Source of the DNA: Phytophthora colocasiae
Lineage: Eukaryota; Oomycota; Peronosporomycetes; Peronosporales; Peronosporaceae
Reading direction: 5' to 3'
NCBI GenBank assembly: GCA_018806915.1
Contig: JAGKQI010000040.1
Coordinates: forward strand, 62,001-126,000
DNA: 64,000 bases
The position numbers and the translations under genes were made by a program. The notes beneath the pieces are model-generated. The model searched no databases. It was not told the origin of the DNA and saw only the letters and a list, made by a program, of their open reading frames with translations. This document shows positions 1 to 11,007 of the stretch, one piece after another; the stretch's first letter is position 1, and every line of letters starts with the position of its first letter.

Positions 1-772
1 GATACATTTGGTGTGTCACACATCATGGTGAGCCACCTATCACCTTCTATATAGGTTACACTATAGATATCTTTTAGTTTGTATTGCAGGCCAAGCTAAC
101 AAGTATCTATAATATATTCAGTCTTAAATCTACCTAATCTTTAGTTAGTCTCCCCAAGTATTTGGGGACCGAGTGAACTGCCGTTCACTAGGAGTTTGTA
201 TACTCCAAGCCTTCCTCTGTGTGAAGTGCTGTGTGACCCCCGTCACAGACGGCAATGGACAAGCGGCACGTGGTGGCACGCGGCAACAGCCTAGACTGGC
301 TGGGAGCGAGCGGCAACAACGATCATTGGAGGAGCAGTGGCAGGCCCAGGATGTGGAGCTGTTCCTGCCAGCGGCTCGTAGGTAGGAATGTAAGTCTGAA
401 CCTAGCTCTAATGTTAATCTCACTTCGCAATTGACCTTAACGAGCTCAAGACACTACAGTCTCTTTGGTTTGGAGTTTTTTTCTGAAACTCCTAATGAAC
501 CATAAAACGCATTCGTACCGGTTCGTTCCGTTACCCTGGTTTCTTGTTTCTTAAGCAGAAGGTTTGGTTTGGTTTGGGTTGTTCAGGGCATGGGATAATG
601 TGAAGGTGAAGTCATTTGCGAAACGTCTCTATCATTATTATAATTGACCATTGATATAAAGTTTCCATCGCGATGGTAGCACCAACGACGTTGTGATGAA
701 GACGACCATCCAACTTGGCACAGCAAAGCACTGCGACATTGCTGCCTTCCTTTCCATGGGCTTATCGATACT
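1..772. other. Intergenic, no gene seen
   Basis: Only short overlapping open frames on both strands are present, none with a recognisable domain or splice pattern. The right end is the 3' flank of the RNase T2 gene. Confidence 0.5.
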
Positions 773-1732
773 CTACAGCTCGTACGCAACAACTGGTACC
801 CCTGCTGGTGGTGGAGTGTACTTGGCTAGTGAAATGGGAACCCCTGGACTACAGGGGGCAAAGACAGCGGTCGAGATTGGGTCCTTGCAGTCAATTGGCG
901 TCAGCGCATCCGAAGTCTTGTGTGGTCTTCCGAAGCACACGTGAATGGCAGCAAGCATATTGCTAGCATTGCTTATATCAATTGGCGCAACCGCAGAGCA
1001 CAAGATCTGTACTTTTGTCCCGTAAAGTGCCGTGATTGCAGCAAACGTCGTTTTTGGATCACTTGCAACTGCCCAGGTGTTTATTGCTTCAGTGGCCTCC
1101 TTGTAAACTGCAGCAGCTCGCATTGCCGCCCGAAAGTATTCCCGAGCGCTATAGTTAAAGTCAGACCCACCATTGGCAGCGTAGCACAGTCCGTGTTTCT
1201 GGAACTCATGGTTGTACAGTTCGCACAGAGTCCGGAAAGCAGAGGGCTGTGTTGGGTCCACCCAGACTTCATCCATCTCTCTCAGTAATTCTGGTGAATC
1301 TGCTGCAAATTGCAACGCGTTGAATGGCTGGTTGCGGATGGTGTCGCTAACGTTGCAGCAAGCGGAAAAACCCGCGTTGTAGTTGGGCCAGAGGCCGTGG
1401 ATCGAGAGTTTACTGGCGGCCTTGGATGGCTCACACACGATGCCGTTCGGGTACTTGTTCACATTGCGGTGTGAAATGGTGAGGTCTACCCCTGCAAGCA
1501 GATCTCGGCAGAATTGAGGCAGGAAGAGCAGCTCTAGCAGTAGGAAGTCGTAGTCTCCAGGTCGCTGTTTCTTGGCGAGACACGATGGATCTTGCGTCGG
1601 ACAGGTCGGACTGGGAGACGAGTGCATGCAGATGTCCACACACTGTTGATCATTCGGCTGCCAACCGCCTGGGTAGTCTACAGCTTCTACGCTGACGGTG
1701 AAGGCGAGCAGTACGAGAGTCTTTAGCTGCAT
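773..1732 (-). CDS. Secreted RNase T2 family endoribonuclease
   Basis: Single-exon gene of about 319 aa. T2 ribonucleases cleave single-stranded RNA through a 2',3'-cyclic phosphate and act in secretory or extracellular compartments. Both active-site blocks are visible: CAS I as IHGLWPNY and CAS II as HEFQKHGLC (the usual form is HEWxKHGTC), each with its catalytic His. The upstream YDFLLLELLFLPQFC stretch fits the family's first strand. I chose the Met at 1732 rather than the in-frame Met at 1765, because MQLKTLVLLAFTVSVEA then forms a clean signal peptide ending at VEA. Cys-rich segments fit an oxidised secreted fold. The gene is transcribed away from the 6-phosphogluconolactonase gene, with only 46 bp to the farthest upstream ATG of that gene, so the two probably share a promoter. 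Family call firm; substrate unknown. Confidence 0.9.
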   Translation of the reverse strand: MQLKTLVLLAFTVSVEAVDYPGGWQPNDQQCVDICMHSSPSPTCPTQDPSCLAKKQRPGDYDFLLLELLFLPQFCRDLLAGVDLTISHRNVNKYPNGIVCEPSKAASKLSIHGLWPNYNAGFSACCNVSDTIRNQPFNALQFAADSPELLREMDEVWVDPTQPSAFRTLCELYNHEFQKHGLCYAANGGSDFNYSAREYFRAAMRAAAVYKEATEAINTWAVASDPKTTFAAITALYGTKVQILCSAVAPIDISNASNMLAAIHVCFGRPHKTSDALTPIDCKDPISTAVFAPCSPGVPISLAKYTPPPAGVPVVAYEL

Positions 1733-1778
1733 TATTGGTATATCTTCACGAAGTGAGTGAGACATGCAATTTTAGCCA

Positions 1779-2885
1779 ATGATTACGTGGACAGGTGAAA
1801 TGCGACTGCTGCTTGGACTTCTGCTGGTCATTGCTCATTTGCTCTCTTGTCCTCCTAAGCAGACGATGGTTCTCCGCGTGTCCAGCAGCCCCGACGAGGT
1901 CGGCAATGCCGTTGGTCAGCTCATCTTCGACCTGAGCAAGCAGGCGATTGCCACGCACGGCCGCTTCACGGTGGCGCTCTCGGGTGGTTCTCTGCCAAAG
2001 GTGAGTGAGTGACTGTCATTTTGAGGAAGATCTCAGGCTGGAAATGCTGTTGCTAATGTTGTGTATTTTGCTTTCTTTAGATCCTGAACAAAGGTCTACA
2101 GGCTATTAAGGGCGATGTGGACTTCTCCAAGTGGTTCGTCTACTTCGCGGATGAGCGCTGCGTGCCGCTGGACCATGACGACAGCAACTACAAGGCCTGC
2201 AAGGCGGCACTCTTCGACTTTGTAGGCAGTACCAGATTTGTATTACAACCCTCCTAGCCAGACAACTAACACAACACTTTGTTATAAGATTCCCGTTCCG
2301 GCTAGCCAAATCTACACGATCGACGCCTCACTCACTCCGGAAGCAATGGCCGTGGACTACACCAAGAAGCTCACCGAAGTTTGGGGCGCCGACGTGGTAC
2401 GTTGGTACTATAGTTTTCTATGTAGGAACGAAATGTCTAACACATTTTACAACTCTGTTGTTACAGTTGCCTCGTTTCGATCTGATCCTGTTGGGAATGG
2501 GTCCGGACGGTCACACCTGCTCGCTATTCCCTGGTCACCCGCTGCTAGAGGAGAAGAAGCTGTTCGTGGCGTCCATCGAGGACTCTCCCAAGCCTCCTCC
2601 GCAGCGCATCACACTCACTTACCCAGTCGTGAACAACGCCGCGAACGTACGCTTTCTGCGATCTTTTCCAATGTCCAAACTAGTTGTTAAGTTGTTTCTA
2701 TTCCTATACAGGTTGCGTTCGTGGCCACTGGCGCTGGGAAGGCCGAGCTGATCCCTCACATGATCGGAATCGAGAAGCGCTCGCCTCCTCTTCCCGCCGC
2801 CAACGTCAAGCCCACAGACGGAGTCGTGTACTGGTTCATTGACGAAGACGCTGCTGCGAAGCTGTCGGACGAAGCCAGGATGTAG
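1779..2885 (+). CDS. 6-phosphogluconolactonase, five exons
   Basis: Hydrolyses 6-phosphogluconolactone in the oxidative pentose phosphate pathway. Exons by frame and splice sites: 1779-2000, 2081-2221, 2289-2396, 2467-2646, 2712-2885. Every junction keeps the frame. Family signatures are [27 protein letters not shown] and [15 protein letters not shown]. The usual cytosolic start would be the ATG at 1866 (245 aa, normal length). An in-frame ATG at 1779 adds 29 residues with a hydrophobic core ([15 protein letters not shown]) that could be a signal or targeting sequence, giving 274 aa. Which start is used is not decided by the sequence. The gene is divergent from the RNase T2 gene and is followed 141 bp later by the oligopeptidase gene. 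Confidence 0.9.
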
Positions 2886-3005
2886 GCAGTCCAAGTACGT
2901 CAGCATCTTTTTGGATAGTCGACCATCTAAAGACAACGTGGTCATTTCATGACTTTTGATTGGCCGAAATCTTCTTGAACGTTTTTTGATTTGCAATCTG
3001 GACCC

Positions 3006-3013
3006 CTCATTTC
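3006..3013 (+). promoter_or_regulatory. Oomycete-type initiator (Inr) before the oligopeptidase
   Basis: CTCATTTC matches the oomycete initiator consensus YTCANTYY and lies 14 nt before the ATG at 3027. Short 5' leaders are normal in this group. Pattern match only. Confidence 0.4.
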
Positions 3014-3026
3014 CCAAGATCCTTCA

Positions 3027-5491
3027 ATGGCGACCGACAAGCAGAAGAACGCGTTGGCTGTAGCCGCTTGTGCCGCGGCGCTCGCTGGTCTGGCGCTATG
3101 GACGCATAACAAGCAGCAGCAGAGGACGCGTGTGTTGCGTAAACAGTTGACGCACTTGCGCTTCGACCTGAGCGTGGAGGAGATTGAGGCCGAGACGCAG
3201 CAGATTCTCAAAGACATGAAGCAAGTGGACGACGAGATTGCAGCATTGGCGTCAACTGCAGTGACGTTCGAGAACACTGCACAGAGGCTCATTGACTTGG
3301 ACCATGAGATGCTCAGCCGCGTGACCAATGTGACGTTCCTGGGCCAAGTGGCGGCGGACAAGCAGACGCGCGACGCCTGCACCAAAGCGGACGAAGCGAT
3401 TGAGGACTTCTCTGTGCAGCGCAGTATGCGTGCAGATGTATACAAGGCTGTCAATGCATTGTACAAGAGTTCATCCTACCAGGTATGAATAGGGGAAGAT
3501 ATAGTTTATGTTTTGAGAGATGTTGACATTGGATACTGTTTTTTTATGCTGGCAGAAACTGGACAAAGTGACGCAGCGATACGTGCATCGCTTGGTGCAG
3601 GACTTTGAACGCAACGGACTGCAGCTGCCTGAGGAGAAGCAGAAGGAGGTGCAGGCCTGGAAGCAGAAGCTCTCGAAGCTCGGCATCCAGTTCCAGCAGA
3701 ACCTCTCGGAAGAGACGATTGAAGTCAGATTCTCACACGATGAGCTAAAGGGACTGAGTGACGATTTCATCGCTGCTCTGGAAAAGGGTGACGATGGCAA
3801 ATATAAGGTGAGGCTGTGCACAATGGACTATCTTGGTAGGATTGTTTGGCTGACGTGAATTCATGACGTTGATGCTTGCAGATTGCCCTCTCATACCCGA
3901 CAGTGTTCCCCATCCTCAACACATGCACTGTGGAATCGACCCGAAAGGCTGTGGAGTACGCCTTTAACCGCCGCTGCATCTCCACGAACGTCGCGATCCT
4001 CGAGGAAATGTTGGAGATCCGCCACAAGGTGGCCCTGGCGTTGGGATACGAGAACCACGCTGCGTATGTTCTCGAACAAAGGTGAGTGGCGTTATTGGTA
4101 CAGCTTACACTTGGTAGTTGTCATAGTCTGACCATACTGGTGCTTTTAGGATGGCCGAATCCCCAGCGAACGTCAAGAAGTTCCTAAATGACCTAGACAA
4201 CAAACTCGTACCTCTTGCCAAGAAGGACCTGGACGACTTACTCAAACTGAAAGAGGCTGACTGTGAGCGGAACGGCTGGAAGTTTGACGGGAAGATCAAC
4301 ATGTGGGACTTCCGTTTCTACATGGACCAGTACGTCAAGAAGCACTGCTCCATCGACTCGGAAAAGCTCCGTGAATACTTCCCACTGACGCATGTGACGA
4401 CGGAGCTGCTGTCCATGTACCAGGAGCTTCTGAGTCTGAAGTTTGTGGAGATTTCGCAGCCCCACGTGTGGCACGAGGATGTCCGCATGTTCGCCGTCTA
4501 TGACGCCCGTCCTGGTAAGATCGGCAACCTCGTTGGTCACTTCTACCTGGACTTGTTCCCCCGTGCTGGCAAGTACGGCCACGCTGCGTGTTTCACGCTT
4601 CAGCAGGGCTGTGCCAATTCTGCTGGTGTCCGCGAGGTACGATGGTGCTGTGATCTATTACTGCCTGCAACATGTCTTAAGTCGTTCTTGTTCTTGACAG
4701 TACCCTGCCGCTGCCATGGTAGCTAACTTCAACGCCCCGACCAAGTCGAAGCCGTCGCTGCTAGGCCACCAGGAAGTGGTGACGTACTTCCACGAGTTCG
4801 GTCACGTGATGCACTGCTTGTGCTCGGAAGTGGACATCCCCCGCTTCGCTGGAACCCGTGTGGAGCGAGACTTCGTGGAGGCTCCGAGTCAGATGCTGGA
4901 GAACTGGTGCTGGGAGAAGGAGCCGCTGCAGCGTCTGTCGTCGCACTACGAGACTGGCGAGGTGCGTTTCGCTATGGCTATGCTTGTCGTTCGTTGGTTT
5001 AACCTGCTGCTTTTTTTTTCGTGGTTGTACAGAAACTATCGGACGACCTCATCACCCGTTTGATCTCGACCAAGAACGCCAACACTGGACTGCTCAACAA
5101 GCGCCAGCTGCTCTTCGCCATCTTCGACCAGAGTATTCATTCGAAGCCCAAGTCCAACACGGCGCAGCTCCTCAAGCAGCTCCAGACTGAGATTATGCTC
5201 ATCGACATGACACCCGAAACGAACTTTGCTGGGTCCTTTGGCCACTTGGCTGGAGGCTACGACGCTCAATACTACGGCTACATGTGGAGTGAGGTGTTCT
5301 CCATGGACATGTTCGTGTCTCGATTCAAGAAGGAGGGACTGATGAACTCCAAGACTGGATTGGCCTACCGCGAGCTCATTCTTGCACGTGGAGGCTCTGT
5401 GGATGCTAGTGTCATGCTCAAAGACTTCCTGGGCCGTGCTCCTAACCAAGATGCGTTCCTGCTCAGCAAGGGGCTGAAGGTCGAAGCCTAA
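3027..5491 (+). CDS. M3 family oligopeptidase (thimet/neurolysin type), six exons
   Basis: Zinc metallopeptidase that trims short peptides. Exons: 3027-3482, 3556-3807, 3882-4081, 4150-4636, 4701-4961, 5033-5491, giving about 704 aa, the normal length for the family. The zinc site HEFGH falls near residues 496-500, with the third ligand Glu about 25 residues later in [12 protein letters not shown]. The C-terminal [19 protein letters not shown] block is typical of M3 substrate-binding sequence. The N-terminus has a short hydrophobic stretch (about residues 8-24, [17 protein letters not shown]) followed by KQQQ, which looks like a membrane anchor; many relatives are soluble. An upstream in-frame ATG at 2991 would add 12 residues, but the Inr at 3006 favours 3027. 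Neighbours are tandem on the same strand with gaps near 140 and 220 bp. Confidence 0.9.
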
Positions 5492-5710
5492 CGTTGAAGC
5501 TGTAGCCTTACCACCAAAGTCATTTTGCTGTCTGGCCTGGTCGTTTGCTATTGGCTAACTCGTAATAAAAGGCTACATCTAAATTCAATGATTGGCTAGT
5601 TCATTTATGTAAATGTACACAAAAGAGCTTCATCATTCAAATCGGACGAACAGACAGTCGCCACGTCTTCATCAAGCAGTTCATTAAGCGACTTCCTAGA
5701 CCTATAAACG

Positions 5711-8148
5711 ATGGCGTTTGAGGCGGCTGTAGTGGGTCTTCCTGGCAATTCCTATGCCTTCACCAACTGCGTCTATGTGCACTTGGACGATTTCATGTCT
5801 CTAGTCAAGCAGACGCCCCAGGGGGTCGTCACTAAGGAGGATCTTCGAGCTCACGGTCTCAATGTCTGGATCAACCGCAAGTTCGTCATGGCTGCTAAGC
5901 CCCACAAGGATATCCAACCTGGTTCTGTGGCTGTGGGTACAATGCAACGTATGTGTGTGGGACTTCCCCTTAACCAGGCCTGTGAAGTCTCCGTCTACGC
6001 CCCCTCCAGTGCCGCCAAAGGTGTTCTCAGTACTGTCACGTTCGAGATCCAACAAGTGCTTACTCGCGCACAGGGCAACGACCTCCGTGTGGTGGACTGC
6101 AGTCTATTGAAGGATGTCTTTGAGGCAGAGTATACGCATCAGGTCTTTGCTGTGGGGCAGCTCATGGCCGTCAGAGTCGACGGTCTCCCACTGCGTCTAC
6201 AGTGCATGAGCATTGATACAGTGGACGAAGACAAGAACAGCCCCAACTCGTACGCCCCACGTGTGGGTGCTTATCTTCATGGAGCCATCATCAACTTCAC
6301 AAAGGGGAAAGATGCCCCCATCCGCCTCACTAACCAGTCCAGCGGAATGACCCGAACCGTCTTCAAACCGGATTTCGACTTCACTAAGCTCGGTATCGGA
6401 GGTCTCGACAAGGAGTTCAACGACATTTTCCGTCGTGCATTTGCCTCTCGTCTGTTCCCTACGGATGTCATCCAGAAGCTCGGAATTCAGCACGTACGCG
6501 GTATGCTGCTGTTCGGTCCGCCTGGTTGCGGTAAGACGCTCATTGCGCGGAAGATCTCGCAGGCGCTGACTGCCAAGGAGCCAAAAGTTGTCAACGGACC
6601 CGAAATCCTCGACAAATTCGTTGGTGAATCCGAGCGGAAGATCCGTGAGCTCTTTTCTGACGCCCGGAAGGACCAGGAAGAGCTCGGAGACGAGAGCGAC
6701 GTGCACATTATCATCTTTGACGAAATCGATGCCATCTGCAAGCAGCGTGGCTCGAGCCGTGACGGAACAGGAGTGGGTGACAGCGTGGTGAACCAGTTGC
6801 TGACGCAGATTGACGGTGTTGACAGCCTGAACAACGTTCTGGTGATCGGAATGACTAACCGAAAGGTACGGAAGCGTGTTTGAAGTCTTTAAAGTGGTTT
6901 TTATCAAGTTAATCTAACTGCTGTTTCGACCAGGATATGCTGGATGAAGCTCTGATGCGTCCTGGTCGTCTAGAGGTGCAGATCGAAATCAATTTGCCAG
7001 ATGAAAAAGGTCGCGCGCAGATCCTCAAGATTCACACGGAACGTGCCCGTGATAAAGGAGCGCTGCACCCGAAGGTTATCGCAGATCTGGACAACTGCCT
7101 GGACCCGAGCAAGTTCGTAAGCGATGATCCCGACTACAAAAATCTCGTTCAACGCACCAAGAACTTTTCTGGAGCCGAAATTGAAGGTTTGGTACGTGCT
7201 GCCACAGCCCACGCGCTCTCGCGTGGTACCGACGGTCGGACCATGCACGCCATCGCGAATTTCAACCCAGAGATCTCAATGGAGGATTTCACACTGGCCC
7301 TGGAGGAGGTGAAGCCCAAGTTTGGAGCTCCGAGTGATCAGTTGGCACTATACTACAAGAACGGACTCATCCCCTACGGCAGCTCATTCACGGACGTGCG
7401 TGAAGCGTTGACGCGTGTGATCGAGCAAGTTCGTTCAAATGACAAGACGCCTTTGATGTCGGTGCTGCTGCATGGCGAACGTGGCTCCGGAAAGACTGCA
7501 CTGGCCACGTACTGCGCAGTTGCGAGCGAGTTCCCGTTGGTGCGTATGGTGAAGGCTTCCGAGCTCATTTCACGCGCTGAAAGTGGTAAATGCTCGTACA
7601 TCTACAACCTGTTCGAGGAGGCTTATCGATCTCCGCTGAGTATCATCATTCTTGACGACATCGAGCGCCTCATGGACTACGTCGGTACGTTAGCTGTAGA
7701 ATTGTTGTGTGTCTATCTGGTGTCACTTGCTCTAACATTTTCCCTTCTGCTTGAAGCTCTTGGCCCTCGCTTCTCGAATCTGGTGCTTCAGGCTCTGATG
7801 GTGCTGGTGCGCAACCCCGTGCCTGTAGCTGGTCGTAAGTTGGTGGTGATTGGTGTCACATCCAACATCGCGGCTATGCAGGCGGTGGAGCTCAGTGACG
7901 TGTTCGACTTGTGTCTGGAGGTGCCGCAGCTCACCCAGAAGGATGAACTTGACGCTGTGCTGACCCACACGGGCCTCCCCGTGGCGGACCACGACAAGGA
8001 CCAAGTACTGACGCTGCTGTCAGCCCGTCCGATTTCGGTGAAGAAACTGCTTCTAGTGACTGAAATGGCCAAAGAAGAGCTTAACCGCACGGGCGAAAGT
8101 AACATCACGGCGCAGCAGCTCATCGAATGCGCCTACAAGTTCGTTTAG
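5711..8148 (+). CDS. NSF: N-ethylmaleimide-sensitive factor (vesicle-fusing ATPase, Sec18)
   Basis: AAA+ ATPase that disassembles SNARE complexes after membrane fusion. Exons 5711-6865, 6934-7684 and 7757-8148 give 765 aa. The N domain spans roughly residues 1-205. D1 has Walker A GPPGCGKT (about 269-276) and Walker B IIIFDEID (about 333-340). D2 has Walker A GERGSGKT (about 546-553) and Walker B IIILDDIERL. The D2 region then reads DYV-ALGPRFSNLVLQAL, as in other NSFs, once the second intron is removed. That intron (7685-7756, 72 nt) is a multiple of three and has no stop, so an unspliced message would still be open with 24 extra hydrophobic residues. Family call certain. Confidence 0.95.
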
Positions 8149-8585
8149 GCTCAAGTACCATACGTTTAACTGCACTTCAACTTACTTTTGAAGATCGTAT
8201 AGCCATTCGGAGTCCCTGCTATTTTGTATAAAGCGTAATCATATTTAGTTTGACTCCAGTGATGAATTGTGGAAATCCCCCTGCGCACCAGACAGCGCGA
8301 ATTAGACAGCGAGACTTGCTAGATATATACAAGACATGATAGCGAACACACCATGTTGCTTTCGTTGCGGAGGCGCGGATGTAGCCGTCGCACTACAACG
8401 ATGTAGTAACGGACCATTACGGTGCATTAAGGGGGTTCCACGAGAGTAACGCTACGCGACCATTTTTTGGGTACTGAACCCATTATGATCTGGATCATAA
8501 TGATCTAGATCAAGGTATGATCCTTCTCCATAATAAATCTCAGTACAAAAGATACCAAGTGAAGACATCAAGCGACGTTAAAAAA
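8149..8585. other. Intergenic with a tandem palindromic 12-mer
   Basis: This stretch separates the NSF stop from the RPEL gene. At 8486-8497 and 8501-8512 lie two copies of TGATCTRGATCA, each (nearly) self-complementary, spaced by 3 nt and about 75-100 nt before the chosen ATG. They are a candidate protein-binding site for the RPEL gene; no known factor is assigned. Confidence 0.4.
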
Positions 8586-9742
8586 ATGGCCAAGAAGTCC
8601 AAGGGCAGCAAGAACAAGACACCCACGTCGACGCCCACTGCGACCGCCAAGAAGACGCTGGACGGAGGTCCCGACCAGGAGCCGCTGGCCACGGACGAGC
8701 AGGCTACCGCCAAGGAGCAGCGGCGTCGCGCGAGTCTCAAGATCGACCACATGTTGGAGGTCCGACCGGACGCGGAGGCTCTGGAGCAACGTAATGTGCT
8801 ACCTACTGCCTCTCCTAATGTTGCGCCAACACTTCAGGGCGTCCAGAAGAAGCTGCAGCGTAAAATGAGTGCGGACGAGCTGTCGCACAAACTGGAGAGT
8901 CGACCGGACGTTCAGGAACTGCGAGACTTGGCCATTGTCCACGGAGATGGAGTCGCCCCCAGTCTCCAGGCCACGCAGGAGAAACTACAACGTCAGTTGA
9001 ACTCGGATAAGGTGCACCAGCGCCTGACCAAGCGTCCTTCTATTGAGGAGCTACGCACTACAGGTGTGCTGGAGACAAGTGCAGAATTGGCTCCGAGTCT
9101 TACGGCCACTGCGAAGAAGCTGGAGAGGAATTTGGTGCAGAATCAGGTGTCCCATTTGCTGGAGTCGAGACCTGAGAAGGAAGAACTCGTTCATCAGAAC
9201 ATCCTGGAAGGTGAGGCGCAGATTTTTACTTTTTCTTAAAAGATATACGTATGTGATATGTTTTTATCTTACAGATCAAGATGCGGCGGTGGCACCTGTG
9301 CTGCAAGGAGCGAAGCATCAGCTGGAGCGTCAGTTAAAGGCGGACCAAATTGCTCGCCAACTGCGCCACAGACCATCCGTGACAGAGCTGGAGGAAAAGG
9401 GCATCATTGACGGTGAGGGGGCTACTGCAAAGGCCTAACTAATACGAAGGCACGACTGATTCATGGGCTTTCTTGTTCTGCTTGCTAGAGGGGGAGCTAG
9501 GGGAGGACGGACTGCCGAAGAAGCGCTCGCTGTCACAACGTGCACGGTACGCGTTGGCTCTCAAAGCAGCCAGTCGTATCGCTGCAGACAAATTGATCTC
9601 GGCAGAGGAGAAAGCGCGACTGAAAGATTTGATTTTGAGCGACGATGAGACGGTTGTAGCTGCACTCGAGTGCTACGAGCTGGACGAGGATATCGAGGAG
9701 ATGCTGGACACGTTGTACCGCGTCGCCAAGGTGTCGAGCTGA
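8586..9742 (+). CDS. RPEL-repeat protein (five repeats), probable G-actin binder
   Basis: Exons 8586-9210, 9275-9412 and 9489-9742 give about 338 aa. After a Lys-rich N-terminus there are five evenly spaced RPEL motifs: RPDAEALEQRNVL, RPDVQELRDLAIV, RPSIEELRTTGVL, RPEKEELVHQNIL and RPSVTELEEKGII, each in an amphipathic helical context. RPEL motifs in the MRTF and Phactr families bind monomeric actin through the Arg and hydrophobic side chains, so a role in sensing or regulating actin is inferred. Repeat spacing of about 45 residues is regular, and introns two and three fall after repeats four and five. The C-terminus is acidic and helical with no recognised domain. An in-frame ATG at 8517 would add 23 residues; I preferred 8586 because the Lys-rich start follows directly. 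Confidence 0.8.
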
Positions 9743-9832
9743 GGCGGCTCCTGTTGCTTTCGGGCGCTGTACCTAGCCTGTGATTTCAATTGAATGAATG
9801 CGACTGTATGCAATTCGCAACTTGTTGCTGTG

Positions 9833-10926
9833 TTACGAAGATCTAGCGTCCATGAAGGCATCTACACCATCTCGAAGGGTACTGGTACAACAGGATTTCG
9901 TTAGTAGATGCACTAACAAAGTTAGTGAGTGAGGAAATGGTGCTCATACCTGATCTGAAGCAGTGAGTCTACGATACCAAAGAAGCTACGGTCTTCGAGT
10001 GGCATCGCCTGAGTGGCAGGCGGCTCTGGGTGCTGTAACCACGCTGAGAAGAGCAAAAGGTGGCCATTCATCTCAACAAACTCCTTCTGCAGTTGTGCGA
10101 CATCAGGCGATTCATGTGGCAGCGACTGACTCATAGCAAAACGATTAGTGTCAAAGCCCAGGAATGATATCAACCTTTGTCTCTCACCTCCACAAGCGTG
10201 TAGCTCGAACGCGGGAAGCTCTCCTTATCACGAGTCCAGCACGCTTCATCCTTGAGCAGGCCATACAACTCTAATGCCACCTGGTACAAAGTTTTCTGTT
10301 GCTCTTTGGGTGCCTAAACAATGCAACAAGTGAGCTTTGGTTCAGTGTTCACAGTACAAAAAATACTTACAGCATCGACGTCAACATTGAAGAACCAACC
10401 AGGGAGTTCGGAGTCGTTCATGCCAATAGAACTGGCAACTCCCGACGTTGTGGAGCTGTCAGCCTTTTTAGAACTGGAAGAGAACGACAAAGTCTCCAGA
10501 GCCGAAGCCAATCTGCATGAAAAAAATTATCAATACCCAATTCTCACCATTCACAAGAGTAAAATGACGTACTTGGAGCTTTTGGTCTTCAGACGCTGGA
10601 AAGTCGCAATGACGCAGCATTCGGCCTTGTGCGTGGGCCAGGCCTTGAGTTGGCACTCGCGGTCACAAAACAGAGCTGCGTCACAGTTGGAACAGCGCTG
10701 TATCAATAGCATTAGTACAGTTTAGAAAGAGAGTCAATTGGTAGTACGAAGGAGCTGTTGGTACCTTGAGTCCACTGACGTCCTCGAGCTTCTGGCGGCA
10801 GTTCTGGCACCCAGCGCCAATCGTCCACACTTCTCCGCCATGTTGCTTAAAATGGTCCAACAATCGCATCTCTGCAGCGGTTGTGGCTTCCTCACAGAGC
10901 TGATCGTACGCCTTGTTGTCCGCCAT
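9833..10926 (-). CDS. MYND zinc-finger protein, six exons
   Basis: Reconstructed exons (minus, 5' to 3'): 10926-10765, 10697-10573, 10512-10371, 10313-10188, 10125-9950, 9881-9833. All phases agree, giving about 259 aa. A first Cys pair (GCQNC, about residues 40-43) is followed across the first intron by CSNCDAALFCDRECQ and WPTHKAECC, which is the MYND pattern CxxC..CxxC..C..H..C. MYND fingers mediate protein-protein contacts. The rest is Ser-rich and then helical, without a domain I recognise. The last exon is only 49 nt and rests on a GTATGAG donor, a CTAAC branch-like site and a CAG acceptor, so the C-terminus is less certain. It lies head-to-tail downstream of the SET gene on the same strand; some SET proteins also carry MYND, but these look like separate genes. 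Confidence 0.65.
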
Positions 10927-11007
10927 CACTTCCTTCAGCTTTAGCGTGTCAATTGGTCACCACTTATTTTTTCAGAATTGTGCATACCTAATTAAGAAAC
11001 TGGTAAT

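Noticed and set aside
9922..10173. Open frame on the minus strand as a separate small gene
   Set aside because: Its useful part is exon five of the spliced MYND gene; phases on both sides match.
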